The translations under genes and the position numbers were made by a program. From assembly GCF_016734805.1 (NCBI RefSeq), contig NZ_JAERQG010000003.1, positions 310,001-374,000 of the forward strand: DNA of 64,000 nt. Reading direction: 5' to 3'. Below, piece by piece: positions 25,341 to 33,449 of the stretch. The notes under the pieces are model-generated. The model had not been told where the DNA came from and made no database searches. It was given only the letters and a program-made list of their open reading frames with translations. The DNA is from Marivirga atlantica. Lineage in GTDB: Bacteria > Bacteroidota > Bacteroidia > Cytophagales > Cyclobacteriaceae. Positions within the stretch are counted from its first letter, which is position 1, and the number at the start of each line of letters is the position of its first letter.

Positions 25341-25783
25341 TGGACATTAAAATAGAGCCTTTTAAACCTGCATTTTTTGAGGAATTACTTTACTTAATGG
25401 ACTTAAATATTCCATTATATTTTGCTCCCGAAGAAAAAGATGACTTTAGAAATTATTTAGAAAACGAGGTGGAAGATTATTATATCCTACTTGTTGATAA
25501 CAAATTAGTGGGATGTGGTGGTATCAATTATGATGATAAAAATACTGCGGTAATTACCTGGGACATGCTTCATCCGGAATATCAAGGACAGGGTTTTGGT
25601 ACTAAGCTTTTGTTATTCAAGCTTGATAAAATAAAGGAGAAGACAAATATTGAAAGAGTGATAGTTCGCACTTCACAAATGGCACACACCTTTTATGAAA
25701 AACAAGGTTTTAAGCTTTTAGAAACAAAAAAAGACTACTGGGCCCCAGGTTTTGACTTGTATTGGATGGAGTTGAATGTTTAA
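25340..25783 (+). CDS. GNAT-family N-acetyltransferase
   Basis: The 147-aa protein has the acetyl-CoA binding segment LHPEYQGQGFGTKLLLFKL and the terminal FYEKQGFKLLETKKDYW, typical of GNAT enzymes. The first base of the ATG is the last base of the upstream asparaginase stop, so the pair is translationally coupled. A bidirectional terminator follows. The acceptor is unknown. Confidence 0.85.
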   Translation: MDIKIEPFKPAFFEELLYLMDLNIPLYFAPEEKDDFRNYLENEVEDYYILLVDNKLVGCGGINYDDKNTAVITWDMLHPEYQGQGFGTKLLLFKLDKIKEKTNIERVIVRTSQMAHTFYEKQGFKLLETKKDYWAPGFDLYWMELNV

Positions 25784-25803
25784 AGCAGATAATTTTTGAA
25801 ACG

Positions 25804-25831
25804 AAAGAAGCCCGCAATTGCGGGCTTCTTT
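25804..25831. terminator. Bidirectional terminator between convergent genes
   Basis: A perfect 28-nt inverted repeat (arms AAAGAAGCCCGCAA and TTGCGGGCTTCTTT) is flanked by A and T runs. It lies between the GNAT gene and the convergent secreted protein gene and can terminate both. Confidence 0.88.
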
Positions 25832-25862
25832 ATTTTTAACCTAAACAAAACTATATGAGTAA

Positions 25863-26444
25863 TTATAGTATGATTGTCTTTTTAGCAGTTCCGCTTATTA
25901 CTTCTATGGTAAGCTCACCATTAACCTGAGCTACATCATAGTTTTGAACAAAGCTTACTAAATCTGCTACTGTATTGCTATAAAGAGCATTACCGTTTTG
26001 ATCCTTAACGATCACTGTAACCGGACCTACTTCATTTTTCAATACCTTTAATTCTATCTTGTTATTCTCTAAAGTTCTGGCGGTAGCGTAGAAATTAACT
26101 TCTACTGAATTGATCTCTGATAAAGAAATCTTTTCTTCATAGGTATTCTTGCCTTCTTTAACTACAAAAGTAAACTCAGTACCGTTTAGCTTGCTCAAAT
26201 TGTAAGGTCTTGTAAAACCTTCTGATTGCTGAATTTGCTCCTGAAAAATTGGAGTACCTTTCTCATCTAAAATCTTAACGATAACTTTCTCTTCAGAAGA
26301 AGGAATGAAAGTAAGGTGAGCCTTCTTATCAGTTACATTAGTTGTAACTTTTATTTTGGCTACTGCAGTTTTTTCTTCGTTTTCACCAGCTTTAGCAGTG
26401 AATACTGAACATACGATTAAGGCTGAAACTAATAATTTTTTCAT
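25863..26444 (-). CDS. Secreted tandem beta-sandwich protein
   Basis: The 193-aa protein has a signal peptide (KKLLVSALIVCSVFTAKA). Two similar halves are visible, each with a V-I/V-V-K-(I/D)-x-(D/Q)-x-x-G-(T/N) motif (VIVKILDEKGTPIF and VTVIVKDQNGNALY) followed by a Y-(N/D) segment (PYNLSKLNGTEF, NYDVAQVNGELT). This suggests duplicated Ig-like sandwiches like those in T9SS C-terminal regions or DUF3244. The terminus (KKTIIL) resembles a truncated sorting domain. The function is unknown. Confidence 0.75.
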   Translation of the reverse strand: MKKLLVSALIVCSVFTAKAGENEEKTAVAKIKVTTNVTDKKAHLTFIPSSEEKVIVKILDEKGTPIFQEQIQQSEGFTRPYNLSKLNGTEFTFVVKEGKNTYEEKISLSEINSVEVNFYATARTLENNKIELKVLKNEVGPVTVIVKDQNGNALYSNTVADLVSFVQNYDVAQVNGELTIEVISGTAKKTIIL

Positions 26445-26965
26445 TGTCGATAGATTGTTTTTGTTTATTGACGATGCAAAGATGAGCGACTATTTTCAGT
26501 TAATTGCAACAATTCAAATGATGTAATTATTAACAGATTTAATTGTAATGTAAGATTCCTATTGCATTTTTAACAAAACCATATCTTGTAAAGGGTATTA
26601 ATTAAAATTGAAAACCAAATAATATTTTGATTAATAAGAAAATACAACTACTTCATTTAACACTTAAACAATGCTCATAATCTGCTATTTGCTTAAAGAT
26701 TCAAAAAGTAGATAAAAAGACTCTCTTAACAATTACTTAACATTGGTATATAAAAAATCTGTTCTTCGCATTTTTTTATCCCTGAAAATCATGCCTTTAC
26801 GCTGTAATTTTCTTTAACCTCACACTTTAACATCATAAGTGTGCGAATTCAACTTCCATAGTTTATCAAAAACTGAATGCACGGGAATTCAAAATCCTCC
26901 AAATTGGGTTAAAGAAAATAGCTTTTGTGTTATGATCTTTAAAGAACAAGAGGAACATAGCTATT
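26445..26965. other. Intergenic region, 521 nt, no gene seen
   Basis: This AT-rich spacer lies between divergently transcribed genes. It holds the minus-strand promoter at 26477-26509 and a 23-nt dyad at 26821-26843 (CACACTT, 9-nt loop, AAGTGTG). No convincing small ORF or RNA gene was identified. Confidence 0.6.
26477..26509 (-). promoter_or_regulatory. Candidate promoter of the beta-sandwich protein gene
   Basis: On the minus strand TTG (26507-26509) lies 22 nt upstream of CATCTTTG (26477-26484), which matches the -7 consensus except at the first base. The spacing is at the long end of the usual range. Confidence 0.45.
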
Positions 26966-27352
26966 ATGAGCGTAAAAAATCAAAGCAACTCCTTAATGAA
27001 TAGAAAAAAGCTATTTATTCTGGGAATAGGGATTATTGTGCTGTCATTACAATATTGTAAACCCGCCTTTACAAACACAAACAAAAATAAAGAGCCTTTG
27101 ATATCATATAATAAAGACATTCAGCCTTTAATGCTGCAGCGATGTACGCCTTGCCATTTCCCGGAGCAAGGAAGAAAAGAGATGCTTAATACCTATGAAA
27201 CTACTAAAACACACATCAATGATATCATCCATCGGATTCAACTACCAGAAGATGATAAAGAATTTATGCCTTTCAAAAGTAAGCGTGCACCGTTAAATAA
27301 AGAGGAAATAGAATTATTTAAATCCTGGCTAGTTCAAAATATGCCAGAATAA
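26966..27352 (+). CDS. Small lipid-anchored c-type cytochrome-like protein
   Basis: The 128-aa protein has an N-terminal hydrophobic segment ending in a lipobox-like SLQYC (Cys31). A single haem-binding CTPCH (C60, C63, H64) is present in IQPLMLQRCTPCHFP. A likely distal Met ligand is in EFMPFKSKRAPL, followed by the usual final helix (EEIELFKSWLVQNMPE). It resembles the Planctomycete-type cytochrome c domain found alone in Bacteroidota. The start could also be the ATG at 26996 (MNRKKLF), which gives a more typical signal. Confidence 0.8.
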   Translation: MSVKNQSNSLMNRKKLFILGIGIIVLSLQYCKPAFTNTNKNKEPLISYNKDIQPLMLQRCTPCHFPEQGRKEMLNTYETTKTHINDIIHRIQLPEDDKEFMPFKSKRAPLNKEEIELFKSWLVQNMPE

Positions 27353-27402
27353 TAGCTCACTCATGAGCAGGTAACTCGAACAAAGCTATTTTTACTATCA
27401 GC

Positions 27403-27420
27403 TAGTTAAACTTTTAACTA
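27403..27420 (+). promoter_or_regulatory. 18-bp palindrome upstream of the DUF1028 gene
   Basis: TAGTTAAA and TTTAACTA form perfect 8-bp arms with a 2-nt centre, ending 40 nt before the DUF1028 start codon. It could be an operator, but no regulator or second copy is known in the window. Confidence 0.4.
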
Positions 27421-27460
27421 TTAAAAAAACACTCTATCTTACCTACATAACTAATAGATT

Positions 27461-28441
27461 ATGAGGAAGATATTATCGATTATCCTATGTACATTAATTT
27501 CACTTAATTGTCTAATTGCTCAAAAACCATCTGACCCTTTAGCGCATACTTATTCAATAGTAGCTAGAGATCCTGACACAGGTGAAATAGGTGTAGCAGT
27601 ACAGAGCCACTGGTTTAGTGTAGGCACAGCCGTTTCATGGGCAGAAGCGGGAGTGGGTGCCGTAGCCACTCAATCATTTACAAATGTTTCCTTTGGACCG
27701 AAAGGACTAAGTTTAATGAAATCAGGACTTAATCCACAAAAAGCATTGGATATACTCTTAGCTAATGATGAGGGAAAGGATTATCGCCAGGTAGCGCTGA
27801 TTAATGAGAAAGGAGAAGTAGCAACACATACAGGAGAAAAATGCATAGATTTTGCCAGTCATTTAAACGGTGAAAACTTCTCTGTGCAAGCCAATATGAT
27901 GCTAAACAACACAGTTGTCTCGGCCATGGAAAAAGCATGGAAGATAAATGAAGGAGTACCTCTTGCAAAACGTATGCTTATAGTTTTAGAAGCCGCTCAA
28001 AACCAAGGAGGAGATATAAGAGGTAAACAATCCGCAGCACTTCTGGTAGTAGCTCCAAAATCAAGTGATGCCCCATGGGAAGATAGATTGGTCGATCTGA
28101 GAGTAGATGATCATGAAAATCCTTTACAAGAATTAGGAAGACTGCTTGATGTACATGAGGCCTATCAATATATGAATAAAGGTGATGTTCATGTTGAAAA
28201 GGGTGAAATGAAAGAAGCTATGCAAGCTTATAATAGCGCCATGAAAATATTTCCTGATAATTTGGAGATGCAATATTGGACAGCTATCACTTTAGCAAAT
28301 GATGATAAAATTGAGCAAGCTGTTCATATGCTTCAAAGTATTTATACCAAAGATTCAAATTGGAGAGAACTTACTAAAAGACTCCCAAAAGTAGGTTTGC
28401 TTTCTGTAAATGAAAGTGAACTAAGTTTATTGCTTAAGTAA
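27461..28441 (+). CDS. Secreted DUF1028 protein with TPR-like tail
   Basis: The 326-aa protein has a signal peptide ending near LNCLIAQ. Residues about 28-225 match DUF1028, a predicted Ntn-hydrolase-like fold (HTYSIVARDPDTGEIGVAVQS, GVGAVATQSFTN, GDIRGKQSAALLVV). The C-terminal 95 residues contain TPR-like helices (GEMKEAMQAYNSAMKIFPDN). It is probably a periplasmic hydrolase of unknown substrate. The gene stands alone, flanked by other envelope genes. Confidence 0.85.
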   Translation: MRKILSIILCTLISLNCLIAQKPSDPLAHTYSIVARDPDTGEIGVAVQSHWFSVGTAVSWAEAGVGAVATQSFTNVSFGPKGLSLMKSGLNPQKALDILLANDEGKDYRQVALINEKGEVATHTGEKCIDFASHLNGENFSVQANMMLNNTVVSAMEKAWKINEGVPLAKRMLIVLEAAQNQGGDIRGKQSAALLVVAPKSSDAPWEDRLVDLRVDDHENPLQELGRLLDVHEAYQYMNKGDVHVEKGEMKEAMQAYNSAMKIFPDNLEMQYWTAITLANDDKIEQAVHMLQSIYTKDSNWRELTKRLPKVGLLSVNESELSLLLK

Positions 28442-28491
28442 TTAGCCACTTCAGAACAAAAACATATTAACACAAACCAAGTTTAAGCTAT

Positions 28492-29214
28492 GTGCGTAGG
28501 CTAGGTCATAAATACTGTTTGACAATAATCAGCTTATCTTTCATTTTTTCCGCATGCGAATTGAATGAAAAAGATACTGAAATAAATATATCTCCTCAAG
28601 ATACAACTGCTACTGTTATAAAGTTTTTAGCCTTAGGTGACTCATACACAGAGGGAACAGGAATTGAAGCAAGCGGCAACTGGCCTAATCAGTTAGTCAG
28701 AAGATTAAGATCTAAAGAATTTGTTGTGGACACATTAGCAATAATTGCACGAAGTGGACAAACCACCGGCAACCTCCTTAACGCTATTAGAAGTGCTGAA
28801 ATTGGTGATTTCAATTTGGTGTCATTACAAATAGGCGTTAATAATCAATTCTTAGGCAGACCTTTTGAAACCTTTGAAGTAGAATTCAATCAGTTGCTGG
28901 ATTCTGCCATCGAATATTCAGGAAGCTATCATCAGGTATTTGTTCTCTCCATTCCCGACTATGGCGTTACACCCTTTGGGGCCACAGAAAGTGAAACAAT
29001 CGCGCAAGAAATTGATCAGTATAATGCTTATATAAAGACCGTTTGTGAGCAGCGTGAAATACTCTATATAGATGTGACCAGCATCTCCAGAGAATTAGGT
29101 GACGGTTCGCTGGCACTTGCCCCAGATGATCTTCATCCGAGCGCCTATCAATATAGTAAATGGGTTGACGCGATGATGCCTGATGTAATCAAGCTAGTTG
29201 AAAAATTGGAATGA
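28492..29214 (+). CDS. SGNH/GDSL-family hydrolase lipoprotein
   Basis: The start is the GTG at 28492; an overlapping ATG at 28490 is out of frame and stops at once. The 240-aa lipoprotein has lipid Cys22 (FIFSACELN). The SGNH blocks are visible: LGDSYTEG with nucleophile Ser51, block III GVNNQF, and the C-terminal DDLHPSAYQY with the Asp-x-x-His pair. It is an esterase or acylhydrolase acting in the periplasm; the substrate is unknown. Confidence 0.87.
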   Translation: MRRLGHKYCLTIISLSFIFSACELNEKDTEINISPQDTTATVIKFLALGDSYTEGTGIEASGNWPNQLVRRLRSKEFVVDTLAIIARSGQTTGNLLNAIRSAEIGDFNLVSLQIGVNNQFLGRPFETFEVEFNQLLDSAIEYSGSYHQVFVLSIPDYGVTPFGATESETIAQEIDQYNAYIKTVCEQREILYIDVTSISRELGDGSLALAPDDLHPSAYQYSKWVDAMMPDVIKLVEKLE

Positions 29215-29222
29215 ATTGAATT

Positions 29223-29260
29223 CAAAAAAACCGAACACATTTATTTATAAAAGTATTCGG
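29223..29260 (-). terminator. Terminator of the M56/M23/amidase gene
   Basis: On the minus strand CCGAATAC and GTGTTCGG form a stem with one mismatch around a 14-nt loop, followed directly by a seven-T run. It lies just past the stop of the M56 fusion gene. Confidence 0.65.
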
Positions 29261-29284
29261 ATTCATGTACCAATCGAGTAATTC

Positions 29285-31231
29285 TTAAGGATTAAGCCTT
29301 AGTATAGCATCTGCAATTTCTTGAGCAATTTCTTTCTTACCATCTTTAGAATTTAAGTAAAGGTCTGAATCAGCATTGGATACGTAACCAATATTGAAGA
29401 GCACTGGAGGACATTTTGCATTTTTTAGCACATAATAACCACTCGAATAGGCTGGTCGGATATTTTTACCAACTCCATTAAATTCTTCCGTTAACAACTG
29501 AGCAAACCGCTTAGAGGCTGCCTCAAACTCACCCAAATCATTATAAATTGGAACAAGCATATCTTCCATTTTGTCTTCATGCCTTTCTACATGTAGAGAG
29601 ATGAACATATCAGCATCTTCTGACATAGCAATACGCTCAGCAAGCGACTTCATTTCATCAGCTTTACGTGTTAATACAATATCCACTTCCTTAGAATTTT
29701 CAAAAAGAATTGCTAATTCCTGAGCCACATCTAATACGATATCCTTTTCATCTTGCCCAGAAGAGTGAGTGCCAGCATCTCTTCCTCCATGTCCAGGATC
29801 AATCACTACTTTTAGTTTACGTTTTTTAGTGTCAGAATTTTTATTTGCTTCCTGAACTAGTTCTGACTTAAATGCAAAATCATGTATAAATGGCAAAGGA
29901 TCGACATGACCTTGGTTGGCATCAATTACCTCATAATGTAAGTGTGGACCAAATGAAGCTCCACTATTACCTGAAAGCGCGATAACTTCTCCCCTATTCA
30001 CTTTATCCCCCTTCTTAACTTTAATTTGAGACAAATGGGCAAAGGCTGTCTGATAAGTTCCATTGTGATCAATGATAACTTTTAAGCCATAATCACCAAT
30101 TTTTGCAGCTTCAATGACTTCACCATTAGCAGTTGCCAAAACAGCATTTCCTACTGGTGTTCTAAAATCAACTCCTTGATGATGTTTTTGTACTTTAAGT
30201 TTAGGATGAATTCTAGGTCCAAAGGCAGAAGTCAGTTTGACCTTTTCAGTGTTTCTTAAGGGCAGTATTGATGGTATATAGTTATCGGAAACCGTTTCAT
30301 CAGTTAGAAGAGCCTCCATATCTGGATTTAAAATTTCCAGTGCTTCTATTTTTTCATTATGAGAAAAGAAAACTGTAAGCAATAAAAGTACGGGCAAACT
30401 AAATGAATAGACCCAAAGAGATGTTTTTTTGTTAGCATTCATCATTTTTATTCTGTTTTTAAGGGTTAAAAAATTAAAGTGATTAACAATGGCAACTGAG
30501 AGCGAGCCTGAGCTTTGATGGTACAAGGTTTCCATGTAATCCACTGTATCTACTTCTTTTTCTAATACATAAGCATCTGCCTGAAATTCATGAAGCTCAA
30601 TGAGAAGTTTTCTAAACAGGTATAGGAAAGGATTGAACCATAAAAGAGTTATTAAAACCTCCATAATGAGCCTATCAACAGAATGGTATTTCTTCACATG
30701 TGCACACTCATGAGTTAATATTTGTTGAAAGGCTTCAGCCTTAAAAAGATTAGATGGTATATAAACATCTTTAAAAAAACTAAATGGCACTTTATAAGGA
30801 CTTTTATGCAAGAAGTACCAGCTTTCATGTACTGTAATAGATTTTTTCTTTATTCGTAGAATTTGGTAGTAATTCATTAAAAGCTTAGTCACTAAAACCA
30901 GACTAATGATTGGAATAACCCAAAATAAAAAGGATACCAAAGAGATAGATTTTTCTGATTTTGTGGTAATTGGTATTAAATGCTTTGCTTCAAAAGTGCT
31001 TTCAATCTCTGTAAAAAAATATTCCGCCTTCTCATGGGGAAGTATCTGAATTTGCTCGGATAAATTTGGAAGGCTAATCAGCGGCACAGTAAAACTAAAC
31101 AACAGAACTGTCAAAACGAATATCCTGTTAAGCGCATGTCTCCCACTTTTATGTAAAAAGAATTTATAGAGGAGAAATGCCAAGCCTTGTATACCAATAA
31201 CTTTGATCAGATAAATCAATAACTCATTCAT
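29285..31231 (-). CDS. BlaR1-like M56 peptidase fused to M23 and Amidase_3 domains
   Basis: The 648-aa protein begins with a BlaR1/MecR1-type M56 membrane metallopeptidase: four transmembrane helices, HECAH at 174-178, and ELHEFQADA around residues 212-220. After the last helix (about 272-290) comes an M23 endopeptidase domain with intact zinc ligands (H351, D355, H399, H430/H432). An Amidase_3 domain (about 473-648) follows, with zinc ligands H481, E495 and H547. The catalytic glutamate expected in the final PxVLxExGFxSN motif is replaced by Asn613 (PPVLFNIGYVSN). In BlaR1 a penicillin sensor occupies this extracellular position. The gene overlaps the BlaI-like repressor gene by 4 nt. Confidence 0.9.
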   Translation of the reverse strand: MNELLIYLIKVIGIQGLAFLLYKFFLHKSGRHALNRIFVLTVLLFSFTVPLISLPNLSEQIQILPHEKAEYFFTEIESTFEAKHLIPITTKSEKSISLVSFLFWVIPIISLVLVTKLLMNYYQILRIKKKSITVHESWYFLHKSPYKVPFSFFKDVYIPSNLFKAEAFQQILTHECAHVKKYHSVDRLIMEVLITLLWFNPFLYLFRKLLIELHEFQADAYVLEKEVDTVDYMETLYHQSSGSLSVAIVNHFNFLTLKNRIKMMNANKKTSLWVYSFSLPVLLLLTVFFSHNEKIEALEILNPDMEALLTDETVSDNYIPSILPLRNTEKVKLTSAFGPRIHPKLKVQKHHQGVDFRTPVGNAVLATANGEVIEAAKIGDYGLKVIIDHNGTYQTAFAHLSQIKVKKGDKVNRGEVIALSGNSGASFGPHLHYEVIDANQGHVDPLPFIHDFAFKSELVQEANKNSDTKKRKLKVVIDPGHGGRDAGTHSSGQDEKDIVLDVAQELAILFENSKEVDIVLTRKADEMKSLAERIAMSEDADMFISLHVERHEDKMEDMLVPIYNDLGEFEAASKRFAQLLTEEFNGVGKNIRPAYSSGYYVLKNAKCPPVLFNIGYVSNADSDLYLNSKDGKKEIAQEIADAILRLNP

Positions 31232-31602
31232 GACTTTTTCTTTTCAATTTCCTGATCAATTAAACTTCTGATTTCCTTCAGTTCCTCAACTGAAAGCTCC
31301 TTTTGTGCAGCAAAAAACGAAGCGAATTTTCGAATAGAATTATCAAAAAAGCTACTCATAAAGCCCTTCATTGATTGCTTGGTATAAGCCTCTTTGTTTA
31401 TTAATGGATAATAGTGCTTGGCTTTACCATGTAGATCGAAACCAATAAAGCCCTTTTTTACCAAGACATTTACTACAGTACTTATTGTAGTGTAAGCCGG
31501 CTTAGGTTCTTCATAAGCCTCTACTATATCCTTTAGATATGCTTTCGATAACGTCCAAAGATGCTGCATCAGCTGCTCTTCTGCCTTTGTTAATTCTTTC
31601 AT
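31228..31602 (-). CDS. BlaI/MecI-family transcriptional repressor
   Basis: The 124-aa protein has the BlaI winged helix (LTKAEEQLMQHLWTLSKAYLKDI, YTTISTVVNVLVKKGFIGF) and a C-terminal dimerisation helix region (LSVEELKEIRSLIDQEI). Its stop overlaps the start of the M56 fusion gene, so they are co-translated, as in blaI-blaR1 pairs. In that system the M56 peptidase cleaves the repressor after sensing a cell-wall signal. Two 20-bp palindromes upstream are likely its operators. Confidence 0.92.
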   Translation of the reverse strand: MKELTKAEEQLMQHLWTLSKAYLKDIVEAYEEPKPAYTTISTVVNVLVKKGFIGFDLHGKAKHYYPLINKEAYTKQSMKGFMSSFFDNSIRKFASFFAAQKELSVEELKEIRSLIDQEIEKKKS

Positions 31603-31613
31603 ACTTCAAACAT

Positions 31614-31633
31614 ATTACTATTTTTATAGTAAT
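31614..31633. promoter_or_regulatory. Putative BlaI-type operator, proximal copy
   Basis: The palindrome ATTACTATTTTTATAGTAAT has 7-bp arms ATTACTA/TAGTAAT around six A/T bases. It lies 12 nt upstream of the repressor start codon. BlaI-type proteins bind short TACT/AGTA-like dyads, which supports autoregulation. Confidence 0.75.
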
Positions 31634-31653
31634 ACAACTATTTTATTAATTTC

Positions 31654-31673
31654 ATTACTATAAAAATAGTAAT
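31654..31673. promoter_or_regulatory. Putative BlaI-type operator, distal copy
   Basis: ATTACTATAAAAATAGTAAT is the exact reverse complement of the proximal operator, centred 40 bp further upstream (about four helical turns). The pair could also serve the divergent DUF6624 gene that starts at 31780. Confidence 0.75.
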
Positions 31674-31779
31674 AACTAAATTAAATTATTGCAGTAAGTA
31701 TAAAAGTCGTTTTATATATTTAAGCTGTCACTCAAATAACATCAGATTTGTCGAACGCAAAAATCAAAGAATCATTCTT

Positions 31780-32469
31780 ATGAAAATCATTTCATCAATT
31801 GCACTTATTGCTACATTAATTTTTAGTATAAGTTGCAATTCCAAAAAGGAGATCAAGCAAGAACAAGAAATAAGCTTTAATCAAGAACTTGCTGATGAAC
31901 TCGCTCAAATGGGAACTATAGATCAAATAGCAGCTTATATTCCAAAGGGTAAATACAAAGCTTATAGTCAAAATGAATGGCAAGCATTTAAGGACAGCGT
32001 ATTTACAAATAATAAAAGGAGAGCCAATGAAATTTTTAAACAACATGGCTTTCCAGGTTATGATTTAGTGGGTAAAGATGGCGAAAGAGATTTTTGGCTA
32101 ATTGTGCAGCATAGTGATTTTGATCCGGATTTCCAGAAGGAAGTATTAAAAGCTATGAAACCTAAAGTAGAAAACAACAATGCAAAATCTTCGCACTATG
32201 CACTTCTGACAGATAGAGTAAATCTAAATACTGGAAATAAGCAAATTTATGGTACTCAGGTGGCTTATGATTTGCAAACAGGACAGGTATATCCAAAACC
32301 ACTGAAAGATAGTGCTCGAGTTAATAAAAGAAGAAAATCAGTAGGACTTGAACCACTCGAAATCTACCTTAATAATATGTCTCAAATGCACTTTGAAATG
32401 AACAAGGAAAATTATATTAAAAAAGGCATTAATGAACCTTATTTGTATAAACTACCATCTGATAATTAA
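31780..32469 (+). CDS. DUF6624-like lipoprotein
   Basis: The 229-aa protein has an SPII signal (ALIATLIFSISCNSKKE). The central region has the DUF6624 pattern: EIFKQHGFPGYDLVGKDGERDFWLIVQHSD, then YALLTDRVNLNTGNKQIYGTQ and RRKSVGLEPLEIYL. The function is unknown. It is divergent from the BlaI-like gene, with the two candidate operators in between, and begins a run of closely spaced plus-strand genes. Confidence 0.8.
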   Translation: MKIISSIALIATLIFSISCNSKKEIKQEQEISFNQELADELAQMGTIDQIAAYIPKGKYKAYSQNEWQAFKDSVFTNNKRRANEIFKQHGFPGYDLVGKDGERDFWLIVQHSDFDPDFQKEVLKAMKPKVENNNAKSSHYALLTDRVNLNTGNKQIYGTQVAYDLQTGQVYPKPLKDSARVNKRRKSVGLEPLEIYLNNMSQMHFEMNKENYIKKGINEPYLYKLPSDN

Positions 32470-32488
32470 CCTTTAATTCTATGGTGAA

Positions 32489-32989
32489 ATGAGAATCATA
32501 ATTGCATTTTCAACTTTATTCTTGCTAATAAAAGTTTGCTCTGCACAAGAAATTCAATGGAACCAGGATCATTCCATAGGACTAGTTCCTGCCAAAAATT
32601 GGAAAAAAGATTCGGATCCTAACAAATTCAGATTTGAATTAAAGTCGCTACTGGCAAATCCTCCTTTTAAAGGAAGTATTGAGATAATAACTGCTCCATC
32701 CAGAAATAAATCTCTTAACGAATTATGGGAAATCTATGTCACTGAAGACTTTCCAAAAGTTATAAATGGATTTGCCAAGATAGATGAAGGTGTTTCTGTA
32801 GTTGCTAGTAAAAATGCCAATTGGATTGAGTTTTATACAACTGATTACAACATCCTGTTTCAAATGTTAACCGTTTGTTTTGTTAATGATAATACACTTT
32901 TCATCATCACATGTACTTCAGTTCCCAAACATCATGACAAAGTAGAGGATGAATTTTGGCAAATGATAGAAACTATTACTTTGAAATAG
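32489..32989 (+). CDS. Secreted hypothetical protein, DcrB/PsbP-like fold possible
   Basis: The 166-aa protein has a signal peptide ending near VCSAQE. The rest has alternating strands and helices (FKGSIEIITAPSRNKSLNELW, NILFQMLTVCFVNDNTLFIITCTS) reminiscent of DcrB/PsbP-type folds, but this is only a pattern impression. It starts 19 nt after the DUF6624 gene and is probably in the same operon. Confidence 0.65.
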   Translation: MRIIIAFSTLFLLIKVCSAQEIQWNQDHSIGLVPAKNWKKDSDPNKFRFELKSLLANPPFKGSIEIITAPSRNKSLNELWEIYVTEDFPKVINGFAKIDEGVSVVASKNANWIEFYTTDYNILFQMLTVCFVNDNTLFIITCTSVPKHHDKVEDEFWQMIETITLK

Positions 32990-33005
32990 GTTTTGTTAGA
33001 AGATA

Positions 33006-33410
33006 ATGACAATAAAAAATTATATCCCATTCACCAATAACCCAAGAAAGCTTTTACTTATTGATGCAGCCGGTGCACTCCTATCTTCATTTTTACTTGC
33101 TTTTGTACTCGTAAAGTTTGAGTCTTTTTTTGGCATTCCTAAAAACACGCTTTTCATATTAGCTACCATACCCATATTTTTTGCTCTCTTTGACATAAGC
33201 AGTTTCGTTACAAATATTTTACCTATTAAAACCTATTTAAAATCAATAGCTCTATTTAACGTAGGCTACTGCTTCTTGTCTCTTGGTTTTGCAATCTATC
33301 ATGCGGATGTCATTACCCTATTTGGTTGGGTTTACATTGTCTCAGAAGTATTAATTGTATTGGTGCTGGCAAGATTGGAATTTAAGCTTTCTCAAATTCA
33401 AAATTCTTAA
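33006..33410 (+). CDS. Small four-helix membrane protein
   Basis: The 134-aa protein has four predicted transmembrane segments (about 18-37, 46-67, 76-94, 102-122) with a short basic N-terminus. No known domain is recognised. It is 16 nt downstream of the preceding gene and 39 nt upstream of the SatD-like gene, so it may belong to the same transcript. Confidence 0.65.
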   Translation: MTIKNYIPFTNNPRKLLLIDAAGALLSSFLLAFVLVKFESFFGIPKNTLFILATIPIFFALFDISSFVTNILPIKTYLKSIALFNVGYCFLSLGFAIYHADVITLFGWVYIVSEVLIVLVLARLEFKLSQIQNS

Positions 33411-33449
33411 ATAAGCCTATAAACCGATATATTAGCGCAAAGCGTAAAA

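Noticed and set aside
26904-26927. Promoter TTG/TAGCTTTTG upstream of the cytochrome gene
   Set aside because: The spacing between the elements is only 12 nt, too short for the -33/-7 promoter.
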